Source: Nodularia sphaerocarpa UHCC 0038 (lineage in GTDB: Bacteria; Cyanobacteriota; Cyanobacteriia; Cyanobacteriales; Nostocaceae). Taken from it: a DNA stretch of 64,000 nucleotides. The translations under genes and the position numbers were made by a program. The DNA is taken from NCBI RefSeq assembly GCF_022376295.1, contig NZ_CP060140.1, positions 4,220,356-4,284,355 on the forward strand, in the 5' to 3' direction. A model generated the notes under the pieces. It was not told the DNA's origin. It made no database searches and saw nothing but the letters and a program-made list of their open reading frames with translations. Below, one piece after another: positions 54,211-62,022 of the stretch (position 1 is its first letter; each line of letters begins with the position of its first letter).

Positions 54211-54924
54211 TTAATCTGTAATTGATTCGTATTCTTTTGCGGGGACTCTAAAAGCTGCGTATTTCCATTCACTATTTTCTAAATATTCAATTTGAAATGT
54301 TCCTTTACTTAATAAGCTGATATCTTCAAGCTTTATTTGACCATCTTCGCTTGATACTACACATTTGATCTTGCTCGAAGTAGATGGGTTTGAGCTAGTA
54401 GTGACTTGACTGATAATTTTTTGCTGTAGTTCTTGATACTGTTTCTCTGTGATTAATTTAGATTCGTACAGTTTTTTTATCTCTCTAAGTTGAGTTTCTG
54501 TATTTGAGCCACCTGGGTTTTCTGCACTATTTACTTCACAAGAATCTGGTTTGAAAGCAAGTTTTCTGACTGGATGATCCCACCAATTAGAAAACTGAGT
54601 TAACCAATTAGTAGTTCTGGTTGTGTGTATTACTTTGACTTGATTACCACTTATTTCTAAGCGAACCCAATCGGTTGATCTTTTTTGGATTAACCCAACA
54701 GGCCCCCAAGCCAAAAGACTTCCTACAGAAACACCATCATCTGCTAGGCGAAGCTTAATAATTCGTGGGGTTGTACCTTGTGCAATTTGAAATTTAGCCC
54801 TATCCATTGAGCTAGTATTATTAACTAATAAATTAGGATCTTTTTCCTTAGCAAAGGTTGGTTCTAGTGTGAAAAAATTGATAACCAAAGCTGCTGCCAT
54901 GAAAATTGGAAATGTATTATTCAT
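54211..54924 (-). CDS. Exported hypothetical protein with SHOCT-like segment
   Basis: This 237-residue protein has a signal peptide (ending near residue 25, EPTFAKE). Residues about 145-171 (QLREIKKLYESKLITEKQYQ) match the SHOCT pattern, a short helical hairpin often found at the ends of bacterial proteins. Two cysteines (about 129 and 190) are in the mature part. I do not recognise the rest. It is divergent from the tldD-like gene. Confidence 0.6.
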   Translation of the reverse strand: MNNTFPIFMAAALVINFFTLEPTFAKEKDPNLLVNNTSSMDRAKFQIAQGTTPRIIKLRLADDGVSVGSLLAWGPVGLIQKRSTDWVRLEISGNQVKVIHTTRTTNWLTQFSNWWDHPVRKLAFKPDSCEVNSAENPGGSNTETQLREIKKLYESKLITEKQYQELQQKIISQVTTSSNPSTSSKIKCVVSSEDGQIKLEDISLLSKGTFQIEYLENSEWKYAAFRVPAKEYESITD

Positions 54925-55080
54925 AGATAGTTTTTTATATTCTGTATGGTTTATTTTTTTTTAAATCAGTACAATGTAGTACAATATAGGAATACATATA
55001 AAATGTCAAGAGGCTACTATTTAAGAGTAGTCATTTTCAAGTGTTGTTATCCTGTTTTTCTTATCAATCTCAATATAAAT

Positions 55081-56517
55081 ATGTGGTCTGAACTCACACA
55101 AGCGATCGCTAGTTTCGATATTCCGGCTGATTGGATTGGGATTAGAGCCGTGAAGAAAAATGCCTCAACTCGTCATGTTCGGGATGGCTTACCCCAAATC
55201 AACGGTAAATCCACCACAATGGGGGCGATGCTCGAAGTTTTAGTGAATGGCTGTCTCGGTTATGCAGCCACAAACTCCCTAGAATTGCCATCACTACAAG
55301 CAGCAGCCCAAACAGCTTATCAACAAGCCCTAGCAGCTAGCAAATGGTGGATATATCCCTTTCAAGAAAGTCAACGCCCCAAAGTCGTAGGCGAATATAA
55401 ATCTCCCATTTCACAGCCATTCGATACACTCAGCCCAGGAGAAATCAACAATTTGTTGGTGCGTGTCTGCCAAACCCTGAAAGTGGATGACAAAATAGTG
55501 CAGACCTCAGCCACCGCCAGCACCACCGAGAGAGAAACTTGGTTTGTCAGCAGCAACGGCTCAGAAGTATATCAAAACATTATCTCATTGGAAACTCATT
55601 ATGGTGCGATCGCTCAAGATGGAGCAATAGTCCAACAACGCAGTAATAATGGTTGGCAAGCACACTGCTATCAAGGTGGATGGGAACTATTAAAACAAGA
55701 TGAATTATGGCCGCGAGTCCAGCAAGTTGGGGAACAAGCCATAGAACTTTTAACAGCCGCAGAATGTCCCAACACCCGCACAAATTTAGTCCTAGCACCA
55801 GACCAAATGATGCTGCAAATTCACGAAAGTGTCGGACATCCCCTAGAAATTGACCGAATTTTAGGAGATGAGCGCAACTACGCCGGCGGTAGCTTCGTCA
55901 AAAAAAGTGACTTTGGCAAGCTCGCCTATGGTTCCCCCCTGATGAACATCACCTTTGACCCCACCGTACCCGGACAATTTGCCAGCTACGGATTTGATGA
56001 TACAGGCGCAGTAGCGACACGAGAGTATGTAATTAAATCTGGGGTATTACAAAGAGGTTTAGGCAGCCTAGAAAGCCAAGCCAGAGCCGGGATATCCGGC
56101 GTAGCTTGCGCCCGTGCATCCTCATGGAATCGTCCCCCCATTGACCGCATGGCCAATTTAAACTTAGAACCAGGAAACGCCACCGTCGAAGAAATGATTG
56201 GCGGAATTGAACACGGCGTTTACATGGAATCAAATCGCTCTTGGTCAATAGACGACCAGCGTTATAAATTTCAATTTGGTTGTGAATACGCCAAATTAAT
56301 TGAAAACGGTAAACTCACCAAAACCCTGAGAAATCCCAACTATCGAGCCACAACCCCAGAATTTTGGCACAGCCTCACCCAAGTAGGAAATACAGACAAC
56401 TGGCAGATGTATGGTACATCCTCATGTGGTAAAGGCGAACCCAACCAAGCCATTTGGGTAGGACACGGTTCACCAGTTTGCGTATTTGCTAACGTCGAAG
56501 TCTTTGGCGGAGGGTAA
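55081..56517 (+). CDS. tldD: TldD-like metalloprotease subunit
   Basis: TldD and TldE (PmbA) form a heterodimeric zinc protease that opens and degrades small peptides and matures microcin B17 in E. coli. This 478-residue protein has the HExxxH zinc site at H248-E249-H253 (IHESVGHPLE). The start ATG at 55081 (MWSELTQAIA) is chosen, since the open frame upstream lacks family similarity. The partner gene without the zinc motif follows at 56795 after a repeat-filled gap of 277 bases. Confidence 0.88.
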   Translation: MWSELTQAIASFDIPADWIGIRAVKKNASTRHVRDGLPQINGKSTTMGAMLEVLVNGCLGYAATNSLELPSLQAAAQTAYQQALAASKWWIYPFQESQRPKVVGEYKSPISQPFDTLSPGEINNLLVRVCQTLKVDDKIVQTSATASTTERETWFVSSNGSEVYQNIISLETHYGAIAQDGAIVQQRSNNGWQAHCYQGGWELLKQDELWPRVQQVGEQAIELLTAAECPNTRTNLVLAPDQMMLQIHESVGHPLEIDRILGDERNYAGGSFVKKSDFGKLAYGSPLMNITFDPTVPGQFASYGFDDTGAVATREYVIKSGVLQRGLGSLESQARAGISGVACARASSWNRPPIDRMANLNLEPGNATVEEMIGGIEHGVYMESNRSWSIDDQRYKFQFGCEYAKLIENGKLTKTLRNPNYRATTPEFWHSLTQVGNTDNWQMYGTSSCGKGEPNQAIWVGHGSPVCVFANVEVFGGG

Positions 56518-56794
56518 ATCAGTTATCAGTTATCAGTTATCAGTTATTAGTAGGTTGGGTTGAGCTTTGCGAAACCCAACAAAACCAAGAATTGTTGACA
56601 TTAAATTATTGAATTTCATTCATCGAAAAAACATCCTTGAGCGAAACCCAACAAAACCAGGAATTGTTGGCGTTGGGTTTCATTCCTTGCTCCGCAACGC
56701 TGACGCGAACAACCCAACCTACACCTGAATATTATAAATCTTGTGGGGTGGGCATCCTGCCCGCCCATTCCCAACTCCTCATTCCTAACTCCCC
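56518..56794. repeat. Repeat block between tldD and tldE/pmbA-like genes
   Basis: The gap starts with CAGTTATCAGTTATCAGTTAT tandem units. Two TAGGTTGGGTTGAGCTTTGCGAAACCCAAC-type elements follow (about 56543-56600 and 56641-56725), then the GC-rich palindrome (56740-56766). It probably separates two genes that are adjacent in other genomes. Whether the operon is broken cannot be told. Confidence 0.65.
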
Positions 56795-58144
56795 ATGATG
56801 AAACTTGCCGAATTATCTACCTTAGAAATCAACTTTAATCAACTCATAGAAACACTACTTATTAAAAAAACAGAAACAGAACAATTCACCCTCAGACTCA
56901 CCAGCGAACAAAGCCAATTTACCCGTTTCAATCATGCGAAAGTCAGACAAACAGGATTAGTTGCAGATGGTTCCATAGAACTAACATTAATGGAAAATCA
57001 GCGCAGCAGTTTTCGCTCCTTTCCCTTCACGGGAAATTGGGATAAAGATTGGCAAACAGCATACACAGCTTTACTCGAACTGCGCGAAGAACTGACACTA
57101 TTACCAATAGACCCCTATTTAGTTTTACCATCAGGAAATAATACCAGTCGAGAAATAAACTCTGGGCAATTATTAGCAGCAGAATCAGTAGTACCAACAT
57201 TATTAGAACTGGTAGCTGAATTAGATTTCACTGGGATGTATGCTGGCGGAGTCGTAATTAAAGCTTATGGTGATTCTCAGGGTCAAAAACACTGGTTTGC
57301 AACTGATACTTTCACCTTAGATTATTCTCTGTTTGATAACTGTGGACAAGCCGTTAAAGGCATATTTGCTGGGAGTAATTGGGATGAAACTGCTTATATC
57401 GCCAAGATTAACGAAGCGAAAACCCAACTGGAATTACTTTCTCGTCCCGCCAAACAATTAACACGAGGACAGTATAAAACTTATTTTGCACCGGCGGCTG
57501 TCGCGGATTTATTGGGGATGCTTTCTTGGTCTGCTGTGAGTGAAGCTGATTTACAACAGGGAAACAGTGCTTTGGCGATGCTATCACGCCGAGAAAAACA
57601 ACTTTCGCCCAAGTTTAGTTTAAAGGAAAACTTTCAACAGGGGTTTGTGCCACGATTTAACCAATTGGGTGAAATGGTAGCCCCAGAATTACCTTTAATT
57701 GCACAAGGGATTTTAGTTAATACTCTGGTTAATTCTCGCACGGCGAAGGAATATGGCAAAACAGCCAATGGTGCGAATAGTTCCGAAACTTTACGTGCGC
57801 CGGAAATCAGTCCGGGGAATTTAGGTTTTGACGACATTCTCAGGAGTTTAGATACAGGACTATATATATCGAACTTGCATTACTTGAACTGGAGCGATCG
57901 CCCCACTGGTAGAATTACAGGTATGACCCGTTATGCTTGCTTTTGGGTAGAAAACGGTGAAATCGTCGCCCCCATAGAAAACTTACGCTTTGATGAAAGC
58001 CTCTATCGCTTCTGGGGAGAAAACCTCGTACAATTCACCAATTTTCAGGAATTTATCCCCGAAGTCGGAACATATCAAAGTCGCCAACTAGGAGGTAGTT
58101 TGGTTCCTGGGATGTTGGTCAATGATTTCACATATACCTTGTAA
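56795..58144 (+). CDS. TldE/PmbA-like protease partner
   Basis: This 449-residue protein has the TldD/PmbA fold but no HExxxH, as expected for the TldE (PmbA) subunit that pairs with TldD. Recognisable segments are VAPELPLIAQGILVNTLVNS and GMTRYACFWVENGEIVAPIENLRF near the C-terminus. Two adjacent ATGs (56795 and 56798) are possible starts. It acts in the cytosol. It follows the TldD-like gene on the same strand. Confidence 0.87.
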   Translation: MMKLAELSTLEINFNQLIETLLIKKTETEQFTLRLTSEQSQFTRFNHAKVRQTGLVADGSIELTLMENQRSSFRSFPFTGNWDKDWQTAYTALLELREELTLLPIDPYLVLPSGNNTSREINSGQLLAAESVVPTLLELVAELDFTGMYAGGVVIKAYGDSQGQKHWFATDTFTLDYSLFDNCGQAVKGIFAGSNWDETAYIAKINEAKTQLELLSRPAKQLTRGQYKTYFAPAAVADLLGMLSWSAVSEADLQQGNSALAMLSRREKQLSPKFSLKENFQQGFVPRFNQLGEMVAPELPLIAQGILVNTLVNSRTAKEYGKTANGANSSETLRAPEISPGNLGFDDILRSLDTGLYISNLHYLNWSDRPTGRITGMTRYACFWVENGEIVAPIENLRFDESLYRFWGENLVQFTNFQEFIPEVGTYQSRQLGGSLVPGMLVNDFTYTL

Positions 58145-58360
58145 CACCGCAAGGCGGAAGTCAAAAGTCAAAAGTCAAAAGTCAAAAAGCTGATTCTCTA
58201 GATTTTTCATTGATTTTAGATGGTGCTTTTTTGCGTCAATGGGTAGGTGTTGGCGAGAGGGGGATGCACAATTTTGGGTTCTTCCGACTATCTCTTCAAA
58301 AGTTGAAATACAACTTAATCCGCTCCAAAATTGAAACATCTTCAAAAAGAATTTGTATGA

Positions 58361-58515
58361 CTCATATCTTGCACCAATAAAAACTGATGTAATTTAATTA
58401 CTCAATATTAAACCCAAACCCTTGATTTAGCGACAAAAGCCCATAAAAATCAAGTCTAGCAATCGCCCATCTTTTTACGGGATCTGGGTTATTACTGAGA
58501 GGTGCAAGATATGAG
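58361..58515. mobile_element. MITE-like element with 15-bp perfect terminal inverted repeats
   Basis: CTCATATCTTGCACC (58361-58375) and GGTGCAAGATATGAG (58501-58515) are exact inverse complements, 125 bases apart. No transposase lies inside. The flanks (TATGA and ATTAC) do not show an obvious target duplication. It could be a MITE or a decayed insertion sequence; family not assigned. Confidence 0.55.
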
Positions 58516-58696
58516 ATTACAAGAATTTGCTAACACGATTTTTTTGAAAATTTTATCTTTACGTGATATTACTTAAAGATATTTTTTAGGTAAATATTGA
58601 GAAATACGCGCAAATAAATATGCATTTTAGCCATGATGGTGTATACAATTAATATTGTATCGTTACTATTAATACCAAAATTAAACAAACTCCGAA

Positions 58697-58713
58697 CAAA
58701 CAAAATTTGTTTG
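58697..58713. promoter_or_regulatory. 17-bp palindrome upstream of the FG-GAP gene
   Basis: CAAACAAA-A-TTTGTTTG is perfectly symmetrical around one base and lies 77 bases before the start codon of the FG-GAP gene. It could be an operator. The only support is its symmetry and position. Confidence 0.35.
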
Positions 58714-58789
58714 ATGACTCAGTAATGGGAATTTTTCCGTTATGTGCTTTCCCTTGATAAATTTTGGTTGAAGAATCAGAGGCATTGAA

Positions 58790-60409
58790 ATGAAAAAGCG
58801 ATTATCTCGACAGATTGTGTATTGGCTTATAGGTATTGCTGTTTGCGTTGCTGGTGTACTATCTGAGGGGGGTATATCTACTGCTACTTCTCCTACTAGT
58901 ACTGTGGTATTCCAAAACGCAATTAGTTCATCTCCACCAGCAGCAGGGTTTACGAAACTGAATGGGGATTGGTGGAACAATAATGATTTTCCCCGAATGT
59001 TAGGTGATGTCAATGGAGATGGCAAAGCTGATATTGTTGGTTTTGGTAATCTAAATGTGTTGGTGTCTTTGGGTAATAGCAATGGCACATTCCAAACCGC
59101 AATTAGTTCATCTCCACCAGAAGCAGGGTTTACAAAAGAGAATGGGGGTTGGATTAACAATAATGATTTTCCCCGAATGTTAGGTGATGTCAATGGAGAT
59201 GGCAAAGCTGATATTGTTGGTTTTGGCGGTAGTCATACGTTGGTGTCTTTGGGTAACGGGAATGGCACATTCCAAACCGCAATTAGTTCATCTCCACCAG
59301 GAGCAGGGTTTACGAAACTGCATGGGCGTTGGATTAACAATAATGATTTTCCCCGAATGTTAGGTGATGTCAATGGAGATGGCAAAGCTGATATTGTTGG
59401 TTTTGGTAATCTGGATGTGTTTGTGTCTTTGGGTAATGGGAATGGTACATTCCAAACCGCAATTGCTTCATCTCCACCAGGAGCAGGGTTTACGAAACTG
59501 AATGGGGGTTGGATTAACAATAATGATTTTCCCCGAATGTTAGGTGATGTCAATGGAGATGGCAAAGCTGATATTGTTGGTTTTGGCGGTAGTCATACGT
59601 TGGTGTCTTTGGGTAACGGGAATGGCACATTCCAAACCGCAATTATTTCATCTCCACCAGGAGCAGGGTTTACAAAAGAGAATGGGGGTTGGATTAACAA
59701 TAATGATTTTCCCCGAATGTTAGGTGATGTCAATGGAGATGGCAAAGCTGATATTGTTGGTTTTGGCGGTAGTCATACGTTGGTGTCTTTGGGTAACGGG
59801 AATGGCACATTCCAAACCGCAATTATTTCATCTCCACCAGGAGCAGGGTTTACAAAAGAGAATGGGGGTTGGATTAACAATAATGATTTTCCCCGAATGT
59901 TAGGTGATGTCAATGGAGATGGCAAAGCTGATATTGTTGGTTTTGGCGGTAGTCACGTATTAATTTCTGTTGCATCTACATCTCCATCCGGTTTAATGGC
60001 TACTGACGATAATCTAACAAAACTTATGAATGGAGATTGGAATAATCAAAAATTTGATGTAGATAGTGCTTACGGTGCTCAATGTTGGGATTTGGTTGCT
60101 AAAGCAACGGGGATCAATAACTCCAGCTCTTATTGGCTAACCTCTAATTGGAGACGAGGAATTAATGTTGTCTCAAATAGCACAGTTGCAGTGGGTACAT
60201 CTATTGCTACATTTAAAGGATCGAACAATTCCTACCTTGGTCATACAGGAATTTTTGCAGGCTATGATAGTGTAAACGGAGTGTCTGGCTTTTGGGCGTG
60301 GAGTCTAAATTTCCCGACAGGTTCAGGTGTCCGAAAGCACTTTATCCCTATTAATGGAAGTTCAGCAGTTAATAATAATGCAAATGAATACTATCTGATT
60401 CAATTGTGA
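58790..60409 (+). CDS. Exported FG-GAP/VCBS repeat protein with BPSL0067-like papain-fold tail
   Basis: This 539-residue protein has a signal peptide (about 1-35), six 60-residue FG-GAP-type units from residue 41 to about 400 and a C-terminal domain (about 405-539). Each unit contains DVNGDGKADIVGFG, the Asp-rich calcium loop. The tail begins YGAQCWDLVAKATG, with a putative Cys nucleophile, and a later His in LGHTGIFAGY, the arrangement of BPSL0067/NlpC-P60-type amidases. The pairing suggests a surface or secreted wall-acting protein, but activity is not shown. A good terminator follows. Confidence 0.8.
   Translation: MKKRLSRQIVYWLIGIAVCVAGVLSEGGISTATSPTSTVVFQNAISSSPPAAGFTKLNGDWWNNNDFPRMLGDVNGDGKADIVGFGNLNVLVSLGNSNGTFQTAISSSPPEAGFTKENGGWINNNDFPRMLGDVNGDGKADIVGFGGSHTLVSLGNGNGTFQTAISSSPPGAGFTKLHGRWINNNDFPRMLGDVNGDGKADIVGFGNLDVFVSLGNGNGTFQTAIASSPPGAGFTKLNGGWINNNDFPRMLGDVNGDGKADIVGFGGSHTLVSLGNGNGTFQTAIISSPPGAGFTKENGGWINNNDFPRMLGDVNGDGKADIVGFGGSHTLVSLGNGNGTFQTAIISSPPGAGFTKENGGWINNNDFPRMLGDVNGDGKADIVGFGGSHVLISVASTSPSGLMATDDNLTKLMNGDWNNQKFDVDSAYGAQCWDLVAKATGINNSSSYWLTSNWRRGINVVSNSTVAVGTSIATFKGSNNSYLGHTGIFAGYDSVNGVSGFWAWSLNFPTGSGVRKHFIPINGSSAVNNNANEYYLIQL
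58910..59989 (+). repeat. Six tandem 180-bp units encoding FG-GAP repeats
   Basis: Units start at 58910, 59090, 59270, 59450, 59630 and 59810, exactly 180 bases (60 codons) each, with near-identical DNA. Unit ends alternate: NLNV (1), GSHT (2), NLDV (3), GSHT (4 and 5), GSHV (6). The last unit diverges after about 150 bases. Confidence 0.95.
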
Positions 60410-60719
60410 TTGAACTAACGCTCTGACTTTTAACGGTAAGTTATCACAACACAAATATCATGCCTTTTTCCAAAGGCTGATTTTTTTACCAATAATTATA
60501 CTATCCCGTTTAGTTCAATATTTAGTAAATAAACATAAAAAAACAGATGTTTGCTGACCTTTTCAATCATCAAATTGAGCGCTAAAGCACTGACTACGAA
60601 CAAACAAGATATTTGAGGTGGAACATTCACCTTTGATATCAGGCATAAAAATCGGCATAATTAAGCTAATTGTTCACCGATTTTTCCGCCTCTCAAAACT
60701 GACTCAATCAACGAACAAC
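60410..60719. other. Gap between the FG-GAP gene and the DivIVA-like gene
   Basis: These 310 bases hold a terminator near the left end. The remainder is AT-rich with a short inverted repeat (ATCGGCATAATTAAGC...TTCACCGATTTTTCC) near 60652-60686 that could terminate the minus-strand gene. No gene is seen. Confidence 0.5.
60462..60487 (+). terminator. Intrinsic terminator of the FG-GAP gene
   Basis: The stem GCCTTT (60462-60467) and AAAGGC (60472-60477) closes a TTCC loop, followed by TGA and seven T (60481-60487). It lies 53 bases after the stop codon on the plus strand. Confidence 0.75.
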
Positions 60720-61388
60720 CTACTTCTTCTTAGGAGGGTGTGAATGACGCTGTGGTGGCACATCTTGTCGTAATTGTTGCCGCCCATTCGTAATAATACG
60801 TAACATATCTTTCAGGTCTTGTTCGATACCATCCAGGACACTATCAGCGTATTCATCAGCGCCATTTTCAATATTTTGAGCTTGTGCGATCGCAGTTTGT
60901 CGCAGTTCCTCCAACTCTTCTTGACAGCTACGCCGCTTTTGATCAATTTCAGTCAGAGTAGCTTGCATCATCGCCTCACACTCCTGCTGAACTTGTCTTT
61001 GCAACTGTTCAGCTTCCAGCTCTACCTGTCTGATGATATCGCTCTGGGCTAAAATTTGCGCTCTTTTAGCTTGGGCAGCCTCAATCACTTGCTGGCCATA
61101 TTCTTCAGCTTCGAGCAAAACCTCATCCTTTTGTTGTAAGAGCATGGCTGCTTCCTGAAAAATCGCTGGTAAAGAAACCCGAATAAAATCGATTTGTTCA
61201 ATTAGCTTGTCTTCATCTACTAGAGTGCGCCCAGTCAGAGGAACACGAAAACCATAGAGAATCAAATCCTCTAAACGATTGAGTTCCTGGAGAATATTTA
61301 CGCTTCCCGTTCCGTTGGGAGACTCTTCACTAGGGGAATAGCTTCCGTTGTCGTTGGGTTGGCCGTTGGAGAGGTGTGATTGTAGCAT
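60720..61388 (-). CDS. Cyanobacterial DivIVA/Cdv3-like coiled-coil protein
   Basis: This 222-residue cytosolic protein has a low-complexity N-terminus (about 1-30) and a conserved block ELNRLEDLILYGFRVPLTGR (about 35-54). A long coiled coil (about 85-200) rich in Gln/Glu follows, then a basic end. The block resembles Cdv3-type DivIVA-like proteins of cyanobacteria, which help position division machinery. The start ATG at 61388 makes the gene overlap the coaD 3' end by 91 bases, in another frame. No later ATG precedes the conserved block. Confidence 0.6.
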   Translation of the reverse strand: MLQSHLSNGQPNDNGSYSPSEESPNGTGSVNILQELNRLEDLILYGFRVPLTGRTLVDEDKLIEQIDFIRVSLPAIFQEAAMLLQQKDEVLLEAEEYGQQVIEAAQAKRAQILAQSDIIRQVELEAEQLQRQVQQECEAMMQATLTEIDQKRRSCQEELEELRQTAIAQAQNIENGADEYADSVLDGIEQDLKDMLRIITNGRQQLRQDVPPQRHSHPPKKK

Positions 61389-61849
61389 TTATATATATCT
61401 AGGGCAATTTGTTGGGGAACAAGATGATCAACAGATCCACCAAACCTTGCAATCTCTTTTACCACACTACTACTTAAAAAACTATACTCATTCGATGTGG
61501 CTAAAAAAACTGTTTCTATTTGAGTTGAAAGAGTGTTATTAGTATGAGCCATTTGCAGCTCCACTTCAAAGTCAGAAATTGCCCGTAATCCCCGCAACAA
61601 AACCTGTGCTTGTCTTTGCTGGGCATAATTGACAGTCAATCCGTCAAAACCGTCTACTTCCACATTAGAGAGATGTTTAGTAGTGCGGCGAATCTGATCT
61701 AATCTTTCCTGCACAGTAAACAGAGGTATTTTGTGAGGATTTCGCAATACAGCAACAATCACATGGTCAAACAGCCGACTACCACGCTGAATGATATCAA
61801 GGTGACCTAAAGTGATGGGGTCAAAGCTGCCAGGGTAAATAGCAATCAC
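61298..61849 (-). CDS. coaD: Phosphopantetheine adenylyltransferase
   Basis: CoaD makes dephospho-CoA from 4'-phosphopantetheine in CoA synthesis. The protein has 183 residues. GSFDPITLGHLDII at the N-terminus is the ATP-binding signature, and EYSFLSSSVVKEIARFGGSV the conserved C-terminal motif. The core ends near residue 155. The last 30 residues (Thr/Pro/Ala-rich) are an extension encoded in the overlap with the next gene. GTG start at 61849. Confidence 0.94.
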   Translation of the reverse strand: MIAIYPGSFDPITLGHLDIIQRGSRLFDHVIVAVLRNPHKIPLFTVQERLDQIRRTTKHLSNVEVDGFDGLTVNYAQQRQAQVLLRGLRAISDFEVELQMAHTNNTLSTQIETVFLATSNEYSFLSSSVVKEIARFGGSVDHLVPQQIALDIYKCYNHTSPTANPTTTEAIPLVKSLPTEREA

Positions 61850-62022
61850 AAAATTTTATTAAATGCACCAAAGCTACTTCACTCAGTATAAAGCATGAAG
61901 TATCGAGTATTAGTAATTCCCCATTTCCCATTTCCCATTCCCCAATCCCTAATCCCCACTCGCAGCAAAATTTGCTTTAATTGCTGTAACGCTTAAAAAT
62001 ATAGTTAAATAGGTAGTTTTGC

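Larger units (their letters stand above)
58145..58789. other. Gap with a MITE-like element upstream of the FG-GAP gene
   Basis: This 645-base stretch without a gene contains four AGTCAAAA tandem units (about 58157-58190), the 155-bp inverted-repeat element (58361-58515) and an AT-rich region with a small palindrome (58697-58713) before the next gene. No open frame longer than a few dozen codons is credible. Confidence 0.6.

Noticed and set aside
58681..59565. Long open frames (174 and 110 codons) on the minus strand across the FG-GAP repeats
   Set aside because: They are the antisense of the 180-bp units; the plus frame has a signal peptide, calcium loops and a terminator, so these are shadows.
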